DNA of 37,347 nt from Lingula anatina (taxonomy: Eukaryota > Brachiopoda > Lingulata > Lingulida > Lingulidae), in contig NW_019775605.1 of assembly GCF_001039355.2 (NCBI RefSeq), positions 1-37,347 on the forward strand, written 5' to 3'. The notes beneath the pieces were generated by a model, which was not told the DNA's origin, ran no database searches, and was given only the letters and a program-made list of their open reading frames with translations. This document shows positions 12,901-25,252 of this stretch, in pieces (position 1 is the stretch's first letter; the number at the start of each line of letters is the position of its first letter). Made by a program: the position numbers and the translations under genes.

Positions 12901-15900
12901 ATCTTGATCAAACTACATGGAGAGATGCATGTTAAGATGTGAGTTAAATATTATAAGGGTGTTAAATTCTAAAAAGTATTCTAAATAGTATTTACTAGTA
13001 TATTTAAACTACACCTCCTACTTGAGAAAAAGAGATATATTTATAACCCAATCATGAAATGATAAAACTGGGTTCAAATTGCACATAATAATAGGGTTGA
13101 TATAAGCAAACACTCACATACTGGCACTGACACAAATAAATTATAAATTGGTGGGAAATAAAATGTAACACTTAGGGTGCTTTCCCAGAGATTTAGAGCG
13201 ATCTAAAGATTAAGTTTTACATCGACCTAACTCCCTGGGGGTTCACGCTAAATTGCAGTCAGCCGAGAGGGCACCATAGTTAATTACCCCCTTACAGCTT
13301 TTAGTAGGCGGGACAGACGCTTAAGCCGGCCAAGCTGACAGTAATCTAGTGAGACTCCCCACAGGGATAGATCGATCTAAAAATCTATGGAAATGGGGTG
13401 TAAGACCCACACGATACTGTAACATGTCCTGTAATGTATTGCGGGTGGCACTTGTTCTTATATTAATGAACATTATCAACTCTATCTCAAACAAGACATT
13501 ACTGTAGTGTCTGCCCTTTTTTTTTTCTATCAAATTGAATCAGATGTGCCAAGTTTATTGAGCTTCTGGCATAAATGTCAAACCGTTAACTGGTCAACCT
13601 GACAGCATTTGTTTCTCTCTGTTTATAAAATTTGGCACTTTTTTCCTGAAGTCACTTTATCTCACTTTCTCACTTGTATTGTTGATATGTGTTTGGTAAG
13701 TAAAGCCTGAGATCAGAAGGCTTGTTAATATAGCCTAACCAATAATAGTACTGTACTACAAGTTGAAAAAAAGACAAATTAATTGCAACCATTTTTTTAC
13801 AGTTGAATTCTACACCACCAGTACAGCTTGGATGTATGTTGTGTTTTTTTTTTCTTCTTTTTTTAAATTATCTCAGCTGTGAATGTATTGTCTACTATGT
13901 TTGTTTTGTTTTTAATTTATATATTGATCTTCTTTGTTTTTGGCCATATATAAATATAATAAAAAGCTTTGTTTTGATTGTATTTCAGCTCTAGAGAGAA
14001 GTGGCAGTGCTGGTTTTGAATGGGATGGCTTAGAAGAACCACAGTTTGAGTTTGATGATGACTTGAACTTCAGTCTTGAGTTTGCAGCCAATCAAGGTTT
14101 GTGCAGTTCATACCCCTAAACGTATCTGTTGTTATTGAAGCTGATATTGTACTCTCTTGTCTCATAACTGAAATGATCTATTTTCTTACCCTTTCCATTT
14201 ACACAGTTCTACTATTATGTTGAATTTAGGTAATATGTCTTTGCTTCTTTTAAACAGCTTTGACTACTTTCTTAATTAAAACATTGAAGCTGCTAATTAA
14301 AGAATAATACCTGTATAAAAAGCATTACATTTCAGTAGGACTGCTTTAGATCACCTCAGCATTTTTATGTGACTGGCAGGCTTACTGGCACATACATATT
14401 GTACATTAGTTTTCAGTTAATGAGGTTATATTTCTGGTGTTTTAATTATGAATGTACAGTATGTATGTAGAACATCTCTCATGTGATTGCCACTTTGGAA
14501 ATGATAGGCAAGCGTGTCACACGTCCTTTTTTACAAATGGTGACGATACAGTTGTACATTTGATGGCTGTCATGGATCATACAAAAGATAAAAAGTTAAT
14601 TATGGGCATTACATCCCTTAAAGCTATGATACTGGTGAAGCACACAGTATTGAACAGCTTGGTATTTGGTTTTAAGGGTTGAAGCAATTAAGGTAAAAAT
14701 GTTGCAAATTTGCAAAAATGAGTGCTGTTATGCTAGTTGTAAGACTTACTGATTTATAAACAAGACAAGTCAAATAAGACCAAATAACTGAAAAGTATTC
14801 CTGAAAATAATGTAAGTGCCAAAAGTAAAAACTGTTTTAGATAAACCAAACCAACTAAATGATTCACCTGTCTACAAAGAGACAGCATATACAGTATGCA
14901 GCACATTTTGCCTGTACATGAAGGGCATACCTGTTTGTATGTCATTTATCTATTTAAGCAGCCAGTCCAGAGACAGAAGGTTTGCCTCTATGTGCCCCAG
15001 GGTTAGAGGAAAGGGTGGACACACTGCCCAAGGGTAGATACCAGTATACCCATTCCTTTGATGTGTTTTTCTCTTAATTTACCCATTTGCGTTTTTAGTG
15101 TTTTACTTGTCATATACTTGTTTGTGTAACGGCATAGATTGTTTTTATTCATTTACTAGATGTGCCTCAGGCAGAAATAAATTGGGTACCAGTTTGGTAA
15201 TGAAATGTTGCCCAAATAGCCAATTATCTGAAACATTGTCAGAAGAGTTGTCTGAGTGTTGGAATGATGCACATCCTTCAACTGAGTTAATGAGTTTCAT
15301 GTATATATTGCTTGTAGAAATATTCACTTATAGCTAGTGAGTTGTACATATTTCTTTGGATGCAGCATTTGAGTAGTGGTCAAAGCTATACCATAAAGAA
15401 TGAAGAAATGGGAGTTTTGATGACTTGAAGAAATAGAGCCATTTTTCTAGCTTGTTTGCATGCTGCATGCTATCTGAGTATTAAGTGGTTCACCTCAGTT
15501 GTCACAATTATTGTCATTAGATACTATATGAGGAGAACAGGATGTGTTAGACCTGAACAATTGTAATACATGTTCTAGTGCTAGTAGCTACATTGTAGAA
15601 GCAATGTCTTCATTGTATTGAAGTGTTCATAAATGTACAATCAGAATGATTGTCAATCTCCTATATAACTTCACTTCCATTATAAACTTGCATCTTTTAA
15701 GGAAATTAATATACTAGAAAGCAAGTAATTTTAAGATTTATTCATTCACTCATTCATTCATTCATTCATTCATTTATTCATCAAATAGATTAAGATCCAA
15801 AATTGACAGTTGGTAATATAGTCATTAGATAAAATAGTGATGATATTTGCAACCAGCAGGGGCATTCTGAATCGTCAGAAGAGGTATTTTGTATGGATGA

Positions 15901-18165
15901 TAATAGTAAACCACTGTGCAGGTGTCATACAAGTAGTAAGAAAATCACTGACCCTTATCTCCATACACCACCGAGGCTGGTATTACAGGTGGTTAAGATA
16001 CTTGTGGAGTTTTAATAATTAAATTACCTGTATGTACAACAAGTGTGAAAATAAATGTTGCTTATTATATAAATAAGTTTATAAGTAAGTTTGTGTGAAT
16101 AAAATACCTATATGTACAATAAGCGTGAAAGTAAATGTTGCTCATTATACAAACAAGCTTATAAGTAAGTTTGTGTGTGGGTATGTGTGTGCATACATGC
16201 ATGCACTCGTATGTGTATTGTATGCACATGCAAGCATATTTCGAGGAGGTGTGTGTGTGTCTTTGTGTGTGTGTGTGTATGTGTGTATGCGTGCGTGCAT
16301 GCATGTGTGTGTGTTGGCATATATAACCAATGATAACACTTTGGATGAATATGCATTCAACACACATAAAACATACTCTAGAGGAAAACTTGATAAACAA
16401 ATGGATAAAATCTCTTTCTCCTCAAGAAAGAGATCCTACAGGTGAAATAAGACACTCCTACAGTGTATGTCCTACACTCCTCACATGTATATTTAAACCT
16501 GACTGGCTAAATCATCTTGAGCAGGTGAATAGTGCATTACAATCTCTTTTGTCAACTTGCTGTAGGAGGTGTGTGTATAGAATGTCATGTTGGTTTACAT
16601 ATTGATGTAAGCTTGTGGTTATAGTTTTTATGTGTTTGTCTGCATGTGTGTGTCATTGTTGGTTTTAAATGTTAAACGTCCGTTAATCTGACTTGAGAGA
16701 CGTATTTCAAAATAACACCTAAAGAATAAATAGTTTGCCTCATTCCAGTAAAAAGAATTACCTAAACTATCCTTGTTTCCGAATGATAAGCACTACATGT
16801 AAAATTTTTAAGTAAGATATTTTTAATTTTTCAGCAAGAGTCCTCTTGGAGTTAGTGCACATTTGCTAGGTCATAATTCACTGTGAACGCTCCCATAGCA
16901 AAACACTCATATTCATCAGATGCTTTAAGGCAGATTTCAGTGTTATTAATCTTACATCTTTGCCGTGAACATGTTCTTTGCCGCTGGTTGAAGAACAGCC
17001 CACAGTGTAGCATCTTTTTTAATTAGATAAGTATAAGGGGTTATACTTGAATTGCGTTCTATACAATAAGATTTATTTTCTGCTCTTGTAGAACTTCCCA
17101 ATCCGGATGATCCCAACTCAGTGCTGCGCAGTGGGGCCATGACCCCAGATGGTCTCCTGGATGATGACTTTGAAAAGGAACTTGGGATGCAGGAGGAGGT
17201 GAGAGGATCAATAAACACAATAATCCACTAATATTAAAGGAAACATTACATTGCCTAAGATGTAGATAACAGTATAAAGATTGGAACATTTGTCATACTG
17301 GAAACACTCTCTTCCTCTGTTCTTACCTCCCCTGTAACCCACAGTTTTCCTGTCATTTTTTTTTAAAATTTTCTATTAGGTTTAGTTGTAGCATTTCAAC
17401 ATACAAGCTGCTTTGGAGAGATGATATTTTATTGTATTTTTATATTCAAAAACACATCACAAATTAAGTAAATGAATAAATTGACTGAACAATTCACTCA
17501 GGCATACCAATGACCATCCTGAGTTTCTGAGAATTTGTTGGGAACTTAAGATCTGTGTTCAGGTTATAAAAGAGATGAAACTGTGAGTGCAAGCCCTGAG
17601 TTTGCAGTGCAACTCACTTCCTCATTAACATACATTACCGTTTAATGTTTGTATTATACACTGATAAATGAAGCAATTATGGACACAGGATATGGGAAGT
17701 GCTGGCCGGAATTGATAACTTGAATACATGATGGGTCTGTATCGCTAACAAATGTAGGGAAATGTACTCTTGTATACAGGATGCTGGACACTTAAATCTG
17801 CACATACTAGATACAAATGCCATCTAGATATATCACTTGACATGTTTTGAGGCAAAGTTTTTGTAGGAATTCCTGCGACAGGATTTTCTCAGAACTTGCA
17901 GCTATTTTTACATAAACTAATTTCAGTGTGCCATAGCTTGACAGCTACCTGCCATGATCTTGTTGTAATTATATACACAATATATAATCTCATATCAAAC
18001 TACCTTAACTGAGTTAATTATACAGGGTTGGTGAAGATGGGGCCTCAGTTATCTTCGGGGTTCTTGTCAGGTATTGAAGCCCATCACAAAAAAAAAAAAA
18101 AAAAAAAAAACATTTTGTAACCCATCATACTTTTTGCTCATTTCACTTGAACTGTATAAATGAAA

Positions 18166-18202
<37 letters not shown>

Positions 18203-21200
18203 TATGATAAATCAGAAGTTACTGAGTGTATGTATATGTGTGTGTGTGATTATCCCTCAAGTTCAGATGGCATATATCTGCAGGCAAACTGTTTTGAGTA
18301 TAAAAAGAGTTGTTTTGTTTATAGGATATAGCCAATTTGTATAAGGTGGTATTTCCTGCTATCTGGTAGCATCCATCTGTTTCATATCATGTTATAGTAT
18401 GCCATGAAGGTGGATGGTTCATGTTCTTATTTAGCACATACAAGACATTGTTTTTACAGAAAGTGATAAACAATTTATATATTGTTTGGTTCATGTAAAT
18501 ATACAACCATTTCTTGGTGAAGTGTTTTCAAAGATTTATCCATAAAACATAGAAAAGAATTGTGACACATTACTGAAGACTCCTTTTAATCATTACAGGT
18601 GAGAGAAGAAGACATGCCATTTTATGATGTTGCACAGCACAGAATAGTGGAGATTGCAGGTAGTGAGTAGTCTGTCTTTTCCCTGCACCTGTCTTGGCTT
18701 ATCTCGGACCTGCTAATGTGAACTCTGCTGCTGTCATATGGCTTGGACATAAACTGCACCCACATCTTACAACTTTCAATCAATGGGCTGACCAACAGCA
18801 TGTTTGTTAGTTATAGTGACTACTGTGCTTTTTACACACCTTCATTCGTAGTATTTTGTAGTAATTTTAATTTGTGGCAGTGTCTAGAGGGGTTTTAAGC
18901 CGATGGATGTTTAGGTATATACTATCTTTTTAGTTGAATTTTTTCTGTTACATGTATAACACTAGCTCTTAAATGGCTTTTAGGGTTTTCACTTTTTAGT
19001 AAAAGTACTGAATTGTTTGTAGAAATTAATCATTTGTCAACAATTCTGATTTTCATTTAAGTTCTGTTTGACTTTGGTTAATAAAAACGTCAACAAACTG
19101 TAATCTCTCTACATGAAATTTTACCCTGTGATTAACCATTAAATTTCAACTCCTCAACATCTTATAGTTGTTGTTAGCATGCAGTTCATGCCTACTCTCT
19201 TATCCTGCACATAAAAATGCTTTTTATATTATCTGTGTGATACNGAATTTATCTTTTGGGTTTTTTATTTGTATTCATTGCATCTTTTAAACTGAACAAA
19301 AGATATATGTGCAATTATTATGAGTGTATTTATGTTTTAGAAATATTTTGAAGTAATGTGTTTGGTTGATAAAAAAAAGGTAGGCATTGATCCTGTAAAG
19401 TAAATGTTTATCTTTAGGTAAATCCGTTTTATAATTCATTCAAGGATGAAATGCTTTATCTAATTTTAGATACAAGAAGAACTTGAAGAATCTGTATTTG
19501 GTTCATCCCACAAACTTTATTAAGATAATTTTATTACTATTTAGACCAATAATTAGGTAAGTATTTATAGGGTGCATGATTCACAGTTCTAAGATTTTCT
19601 TTCTTCCAAATTTGAAATAGTAAAGATTGAAAAAAACTGTAAACTTAGTATACTCTTAAAATATATAATAAAAAGATTCTAAGAAGTCTGTTCTAGTAGA
19701 TATACTGGTAACTGAGACAAAGCTTTTGGCTTATTATCATCAAAGAAAAGCGGATGTGAATTCCTTTTCTTTTTCAGTGCCAAGTTTGGCAAAAAGATAA
19801 TGTATGTGAACTATCTCCATGAACTCAGAAAGTATATCCACATTGACCAAATAAACATTCCAGAGAGAGTACGAGAGTAAGTTGTGTATTCTGAATTGCT
19901 TGTGCAGTTTGTTTTTTATTTCATCAAGTGAAAAATTCAAAAAGTCCAAGGTATATGAAGTTAATCATATTCAGTTGAAATTCCTTTATAAAAAGCAAGC
20001 TAGGCTTTTGACTGTAAACAGTTCAACAACAACACTACTAAGCACACACATATGGGAATGTGACACTTGTAGATTTGCAGGCACACATGTAATGGGATTA
20101 AATGCAGTATTTTATATTATATAATATATATTATATGTGTTGCCTGTTGTAGGCATGATGCACAACTGATAGAGAAGCACCAGCCCCGCCCTGCCAGGAC
20201 AGCCAGCCAGGACAAACCAGCCTTAGACACTCAGCAGTTTGGAGTGACTTTAAAATTGTAAGTAACATTGGATTATAGTATTATATTTTTGACATGCATC
20301 ATGTTTTATGTCTAAAATCAATGGCAAGAAGGCATGTATATTAAATGTATATTTAAACACCCATACATATGAAAATAATTTGATATTCAATATAAGTGTG
20401 TATTCATGTAGAACAGGCTGTTATATTGCTAATTTTTCTTTTCATTTAAGTATCAAAGAGCAACATGGAGGAGAGGTCATTCCCCCTGTAGTGAAACAGT
20501 GTGTGGAGTTTTTAAAAGAACATGGTAAGAGAGTATTACACAAATAGTAAGACAAGTAAAAGTAAGGCAGAGGGGTGTGTATGTGTGTGGGGGGGGGGGT
20601 TAAGTTCCCCTTATCAAGGCAGATACTTTATCAATTTTCTGTTAGCATATTTCTTATGATATCTACATGTTTTTTTTCTTGATATATGATGTGTGCATAT
20701 AGTGAGATAATAGTGACATCTGTCTGCCATCATTTCATTTTAGGTCTTGAGGTGGAAGGAATATTTAGAAGATCTGCTAATGCACACTTAATCAAAGAAA
20801 TGCAGCAAAAATTCAATGAAGGTAAGGACCATTGTAGAAGAAGTTTATTTTATTTCATGAACAGTAAATTATAAAACAGAAAATACTTTGGGCAATTCAG
20901 TATTAAAAAACTATTATAACCTGTTGAAAGTGAAGTCACATAAAAGCAAAATATTCTAAATTAATAACTTTAATTCCACTTGTTCAATTAATATTGTCTT
21001 TGCAGGCCAAGAAATAGACTTAGCAGAATATGACATCAATATTCCTGCAGTGCTGCTGAAGTCATTCCTCAGAGAACTCCCAGAACCAATTATGACCTTT
21101 GAACTTTATCCAAAACTCATGAACTTACATGGTGAGTCTGATCACAGTGTTGGGGGGAACTTGTTATAAAAAAAAGACATGATTATGGTTTATATAATTT

Positions 21201-21954
21201 TTAATTATTCCATGTAGAATTTCAATAAGTCTTTTTCTTCTGAAAATATTTTAAATAAATGACACCTACATTGTTAAATTTAAATTACTCTGCTCAAGTA
21301 AACTTATTTTCAAATTATTGATGGATATTCAACTGATTTAACATTTCTTTAGTATTCAGAAATTTTCTATAACATACTGATAGAAAATAAGATTTCCTGG
21401 TTTAAAAGTGTCTTTCATGTTGGTATTTTTAACAGCCTTGAACAAGGATGCTCAGATAGTTGAAGCCCAGAAGTTACTTTTGACAGAGCTGCCAGAGGAG
21501 AATTATTTTGTACTAAAGTACATTTTAGAGTTTATAACATGGGTATGTGCTGCTTATTTCAAGTAGGAAAGACAGCAAATGATTATACATGAAATACCGA
21601 ACAATTGTTTTAGCATCTTTCTGTAAGAAATTTCAATATGTTAAAAGATTGTTTTACCAATGTTTTAATATATATTTCTGTAAGATCTTTATTTTTAAGA
21701 AATATTTCTGTCAGATCTTTATTTTTAGCTGCTGGTCTCTCACAGTTTAATGCTCATTTAAAAGAACTTTATCTATCACTCTTCAGGTGGCAGCCAAAGC
21801 AGATCTGAACATGATGACAGCATTGAACCTAGCTATTGTATTCGGTCCTAACTTGATCTGGTCCCGGAACCAAGCCTCTATTGCCAGCCTGACACAGATC
21901 AACTCCTTCACTAAACTGTTGATAGACCATTTTGAAGAACTGTTTACAAAATGA
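9904..21954 (+). CDS. ARHGAP1: Rho GTPase-activating protein 1-like (BCH/CRAL-TRIO + RhoGAP), internal exons missing
   Basis: Twelve phase-consistent exons: 9904-10030, 11692-11727, 13989-14096, 17092-17198, 18599-18659, then 19778-19876, 20153-20257, 20451-20524, 20744-20821, 21006-21131, 21436-21542, 21787-21954 (TGA). An in-frame TAG lies two codons before the ATG at 9904, so this start is firm. The protein should stimulate GTP hydrolysis by Cdc42/Rho-type GTPases in the cytosol and at endomembranes. The N-terminus is Ser-rich then acidic. The start of the BCH domain (PFYDVAQHRIVEIAG) and its end (AKFGKKIMYVNYLHEL) are present, but about 110 central residues are not. A short basic/Pro linker leads to a complete RhoGAP domain with the arginine-finger motif GIFRRSAN, LLKSFLRELPEP and NLAIVFGPNL. 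The phases on either side of the hole (1 and 2) do not join. An N at 19244 makes an assembly gap the likely cause. Confidence 0.93.
10031..11691. other. RhoGAP intron 1
   Basis: Bounded by GTGTGT at the donor and TGACAG at the acceptor. It holds the TIR element at 10200-10368 and a G-tract near 10577. No further exon is supported. Confidence 0.7.
10200..10368. mobile_element. MITE, 169 bp, with 5-bp target-site duplication
   Basis: The left end is CAGGCCCATAGCCAG and the right end CTGGCTACTGGCCTG, inverted copies matching at 13 of 15 positions. The 5-bp word AACTT directly abuts both ends (10195-10199 and 10369-10373), consistent with a target-site duplication. The word GTGGACCTTTTCCCA occurs twice inside. 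No protein is encoded. The superfamily is not assigned: 5 bp is shorter than the 8-bp duplication of hAT elements. Confidence 0.7.
11728..13988. other. RhoGAP intron 2
   Basis: AT-rich intron of about 2.3 kb. The only structure I can support is the 232-bp element at 13170-13401. Open frames inside show no family motif. Confidence 0.65.
13170..13401 (+). mobile_element. 232-bp short element, copy A
   Basis: Runs from ACTTAGGGTGC to GGGGTGT and has a near-identical copy in reverse orientation at 22699-22930, with the same 232-bp length. Termini are imperfectly inverted and each is followed by a TAGATCGATCTA-like palindrome, degenerate on the left of this copy (TAGAGCGATCTA). No coding capacity. 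It behaves like a MITE of unassigned superfamily. Confidence 0.8.
15739..15780. repeat. (CATT)n microsatellite
   Basis: Tandem CATT units in RhoGAP intron 3. Confidence 0.9.
16025..16176. repeat. 80-bp tandem duplication, two copies
   Basis: A unit beginning TACCTGTATGTACAA at 16025 recurs as TACCTATATGTACAA at 16105, 80 bases later. The copies differ at scattered positions and run into the GT-rich tract. Confidence 0.85.
16164..16315. repeat. (GT)n-rich microsatellite
   Basis: Interrupted GT/GCATGC-rich tract. Long open frames on both strands here (16065-16445) are low-complexity artefacts. Confidence 0.88.
18089..18201. repeat. Poly(A) tract and (TTA)n microsatellite
   Basis: A run of about 21 A at 18089-18109 is followed at 18167-18201 by TTA repeats, both in the intron between 17198 and 18599. 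The A-run could mark the 3' end of an old retroposon, but no tRNA-like head or target duplication was found. Confidence 0.75.
18660..19777. other. Region lacking the expected central BCH exons of the RhoGAP gene, with an N at 19244
   Basis: The exon ending at 18659 stops in phase 1 and the one starting at 19778 needs phase 2, so coding sequence of length 3n+1 is missing. About 110 residues of the BCH domain are expected. I read all frames here and found none of it. The one ambiguous base, N at 19244, probably stands for an unsequenced gap that holds the exons. Confidence 0.75.
21672..21731. repeat. 30-bp tandem duplication
   Basis: ATTTCTGTAAGATCTTTATT at 21674 recurs 30 bases later with one change, just upstream of the last RhoGAP exon. 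Confidence 0.7.
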
Positions 21955-22574
21955 TGTGATTATGAAGCATTGAGTGAAGCTTTTTTTTTTCTGCTTTTGT
22001 GGAGACTTTCAGCTGTAAATAGTATCAAGTTTGAATTGCTGCACAGAATGATGAAGTTGTATTGGAAACATTCCACTTTAAGGAAACTGGCATAAGCAAG
22101 CAAAGAAAGTGTGACACCACAAAGAGCATGGTTTTATTTTGTGATGATGGGTTTCTTCATAAGACTGGACAAAAAATTAAGCTGAGTGTCTAAAAATATA
22201 CAACATCTCTTGAAACATTTGAGAAGTGTGTTTATGTGAGAATGTTATATCTGTTATAATGAGAGAACAATTGGAACTGCATTGATTGGTTTTGAACTGT
22301 TTTAAAATTCTTCACAGGGGTGTTTATGAGAAATAATAACCATATGTAGGGCCCCATTCAACAGATTTTGCTCCTTATGAGATGTTTTAATATTTTAAAC
22401 TACTTGTTGTTTGTTCCTATAAAGTGTACATATTGAGAATTGACAGGTGTGGGTCCACAGTTAATCTATGCAGTTTTGTATGGCTGCTTTTCCACAAAAG
22501 TTTCAATACTGCTAAAGATGACAAGTGTCTGTGCTAACCTGTTTTGCGTGTTTTTGTAGGGAGATATGTAGGGG

Positions 22575-22976
22575 CTGGGGTAGCACTAGCAAATTTTTTC
22601 ACTACGCCAAATCACTATTTTTTCATCACTTTTTCCTCTATATGCTTTAAATTTGACTAAAACAAATCAAACCAACCCTATTTTGTGTAGCCAATTTAAC
22701 ACCCCATTTCCATAGATTTTTAGATCGATCTATCCCTGTGGGGAGTTTCACTAGATTACTGTCAGCATGGCCGGCTTAAGCGTCTGTCCTGCCTACTAAA
22801 AGCTGTAAGGGGGTAATTAACTATGGTGCCCGCTCGGCTGACTGCAATTTAGCGTGAACCCCCAGGGAGTTAGGTCGATCTAAAACTTAATCTTTAGATC
22901 GATCTAAATCTCTGGGAAAGCACCCTAAGTCAGTTTTAGCATTTGGCTAAATTGGCGAGTGTTAGCGCTACCCCAG
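22575..22976. mobile_element. TIR element (about 170 bp) split by a nested 232-bp element
   Basis: The left end CTGGGGTAGCACTAGCA (22575-22591) is matched by the inverted right end TGTTAGCGCTACCCCAG (22960-22976), 15 of 17 positions. AGGGG flanks both ends (22570-22574 and 22977-22981), a possible 5-bp target duplication. Removing the 232-bp insertion leaves about 170 bp, so the host is itself a MITE. It lies about 620 bp beyond the RhoGAP stop codon, probably in the 3' UTR. Confidence 0.65.
22699..22930 (-). mobile_element. 232-bp short element, copy B, nested
   Basis: Reverse-orientation copy of 13170-13401, same length, with few differences. It preserves intact TAGATCGATCTA palindromes near both ends and a related GGTCGATCTA word between them. 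It interrupts the TIR element at 22575-22976 and so inserted later than that element. Confidence 0.8.
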
Positions 22977-22995
22977 AGGGGGTATCACAATTATT

Positions 22996-23001
22996 AATAA
23001 A
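22996..23001 (+). terminator. Candidate poly(A) signal of the RhoGAP gene
   Basis: AATAAA about 1.04 kb past the stop codon. A second AATAAA at 23824-23829 is an alternative. Motif only. Confidence 0.3.
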
Positions 23002-24400
23002 TCCTGAAATGAATTATCATGTTGAAAACCTGTTAGACGTATGCCTTTTTTCACAAAACACCATGACTGAACAAATTTAAACAGTATGTTTGAATATGGC
23101 TCTTATGCCAAAGCAGGCCAGCAAATGATACAGATGATATTTATGTAACTGAAATGTATTGTTTATTTTCATAATGGTGCCTTTGTATTTATTATTCATA
23201 TTAAACGTTAAGATAATCGTCTAAGTTTGGTGCTGGTATGTACTGGTGACAGATATAAAGTGTATTGATTTAATGCTTATACTGCGTATTTTTCAGAGTG
23301 CAATTTACAGTGATATATGTGAAATGCCATTAGGATACTTTTTTATGTTCTGGACATCAGCGTGCTAGTATTTCTCACTAATTCCTGCTAACTGAAACAA
23401 ATGGTTTGCTGTGTAGATAGGATTAGTTCATGATTGTGTGGGTATAAAAAGTAATATATCATGGCCCTAAAAATCTATATTTTCTTTTCAGGAGCTGTTT
23501 TAAGATGTCCATATTCATGAAATTTATGATCTCTGAGCTAATGATGGGAACAGTATGGTGCAATAATAATAAGAACATACATAAGGTGATATTAAGAAAG
23601 CATTACGATTAACCTTATCTCTGTCTATGTTGCTATTTGGGAAAGTATTTTTTCCTAGTGGAGTTTGATATGAAGAAAACTTAATTTTCAGCTTTGTTTT
23701 TAAATGATGAGTGCACATGGAAAGATAATGCCCATATTCTCCTGTTTATTAAAATTTGGTATTGAATTGACAAGTATATTATACTGTGTACACTTCTAGG
23801 TAGAGGTGCTTCTTTGTATTGGTAATAAACAGATGCAAAATATAAAAAAAATGCATACAATTGATTAAATTGTTTTTGTGTATTGTTTTTACAATGGCTT
23901 ATACATCTTTATTTCATTTAATTGTTAATGATATATTTTAAACTTTAAATTTTCTTCCATTTTACCCAATACAACGGGTAAAAAAAGGGGAGATGGAGCC
24001 TGGAGTTCATGGGCTGTATTAATATATATATATATACTGTTGTGATGGCATTCTGGATGGTCAGCTCGGCTCTTACAACCAATTGGTGACGTGGCCATTT
24101 ATACTAACTACCCACAATTTCATTAATCTTATTGTCAGGTACTTCACAAATTACGGTATTCAGCAGATTGCAATTATGTAATGATTTTGTGAATGCGTAT
24201 AATAAAATGAAGACAACACCCAGGCATGTTCACGGTCTTTTGAACTAATACTCGCACGTTGTGTAATACACCTTGGGCCGAGGTAACGCAGGTTTCACTC
24301 ATAATTCATGCACCAAAAAGTTCAAGTGAACTGTGAATGCGCTTTGCGTCGCTTCTACAGTCGAATTTTATTTTTCTAAAAACAACAAAACTGCTTACTC

Positions 24401-24857
24401 ACAAACGCTTTAAATGCCAGTATTTATTCAGTCAAACTCAATGCGCCATCGTAATAATACGCGTTTAACGGTGGACGTGTTGTCTTGAAAGGTATCGAGC
24501 GGGAAACCCGAATAACCGTGAAGAACTATTGAAATTGAAAGAAAGACAATACTCCTAGCCAGAAGAACGAAAAAGAACTGCATCAAGCGAGCCCCGGTGT
24601 AGTTTTCATTACAGCGACCTGGGCGCAGGAAGAAAGAATGGACATAATGGGGTAAGTGTTGACAATTTACTTTAATTTTCAGTCCCTTGTTTTTTCGGTT
24701 AGAGAGGTTATGTTTGACTTTGGTTTTGATAGATATCAATTTACAGTGTCTTGTGTAAATTTGGTCTTGGATACTTATAGTTTTAGGGGTTAGAGATGCA
24801 CAACGCGGTTTACTTAAGCCACACAACTAAATGGCTCTCATCAACAGTACAAACCGG
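24401..24857 (+). promoter_or_regulatory. Candidate promoter / 5' untranslated exon region of the uncharacterised gene
   Basis: This stretch has more CpG than its surroundings and two consensus donors, GGTAAGT after 24651 and GGTAAGT after 24857. ATGs at 24638 and 24831 would read into early stops after splicing to 25367, so these exons, if real, are non-coding. In the frame used downstream, a stop precedes the junction in either case. Confidence 0.35.
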
Positions 24858-25228
24858 GTAAGTTATTCCGTGTCACCGTTGTTTATGAGGTCAGTGCATC
24901 ATGTATGCACTACACCTGCCAAAAACAAATTGTTGTGTTGGTAAGACGAAGCATATGCAGAAAGTACACTCACACTGTATGTCCACTTGGTGTTAGCCAG
25001 GCAGGAGGATGGCTGGGCCAGGGCTAGTCCAGCAAGAAGCAAAACAAAAAGGTTTGGCGAAAAGAGGGATTTTACTAAATTAGTTCGTTCAGTTTCAGCA
25101 TTCTTATTCAGTGCGATTGGGACTGTAACAGCTGTCAAAACGCAAACATTTGAATTTCCTTTTTATGTCAGTTTAAAGTGAGTGAGTAAAAAATGTGAAA
25201 GCAGTATAAACACTATATGGACAGGCTG

Positions 25229-25252
25229 ATATATATATATATATATATATAT
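25229..25252. repeat. (TA)n microsatellite
   Basis: TA dinucleotide tract in the presumed intron before 25367. Confidence 0.9.

Larger units (their letters stand above)
14097..17091. other. RhoGAP intron 3
   Basis: Three-kilobase intron with a CATT tract (15739-15780), an 80-bp tandem duplication and a GT-rich tract (16025-16315). An open frame at 14452-14682 has no recognisable motif or splice context, so I call no exon. Confidence 0.65.

Noticed and set aside
14452-14682. Possible additional RhoGAP exon
   Set aside because: No match to the family, and the exons at 13989-14096 and 17092-17198 already join in phase without it.
16065-16445. Overlapping open frames on both strands
   Set aside because: Low-complexity translation of the GT-rich tract.
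18089-18109. Poly(A) run as the tail of a SINE or processed pseudogene
   Set aside because: No promoter boxes, tRNA-like head or target duplication was found upstream.
24638-24651. ATG at 24638 as start of the uncharacterised gene
   Set aside because: It ends in phase 2 at the donor, and splicing to 25367 gives a stop after about 22 codons.
24428-24826. Minus-strand open frame of 132 residues
   Set aside because: No recognisable domain, and it overlaps the likely promoter/5' exon of the plus-strand gene.
24831-24857. ATG at 24831 as start of the uncharacterised gene
   Set aside because: It ends in phase 0 at the donor, and splicing to 25367 reads into TGA within five codons.
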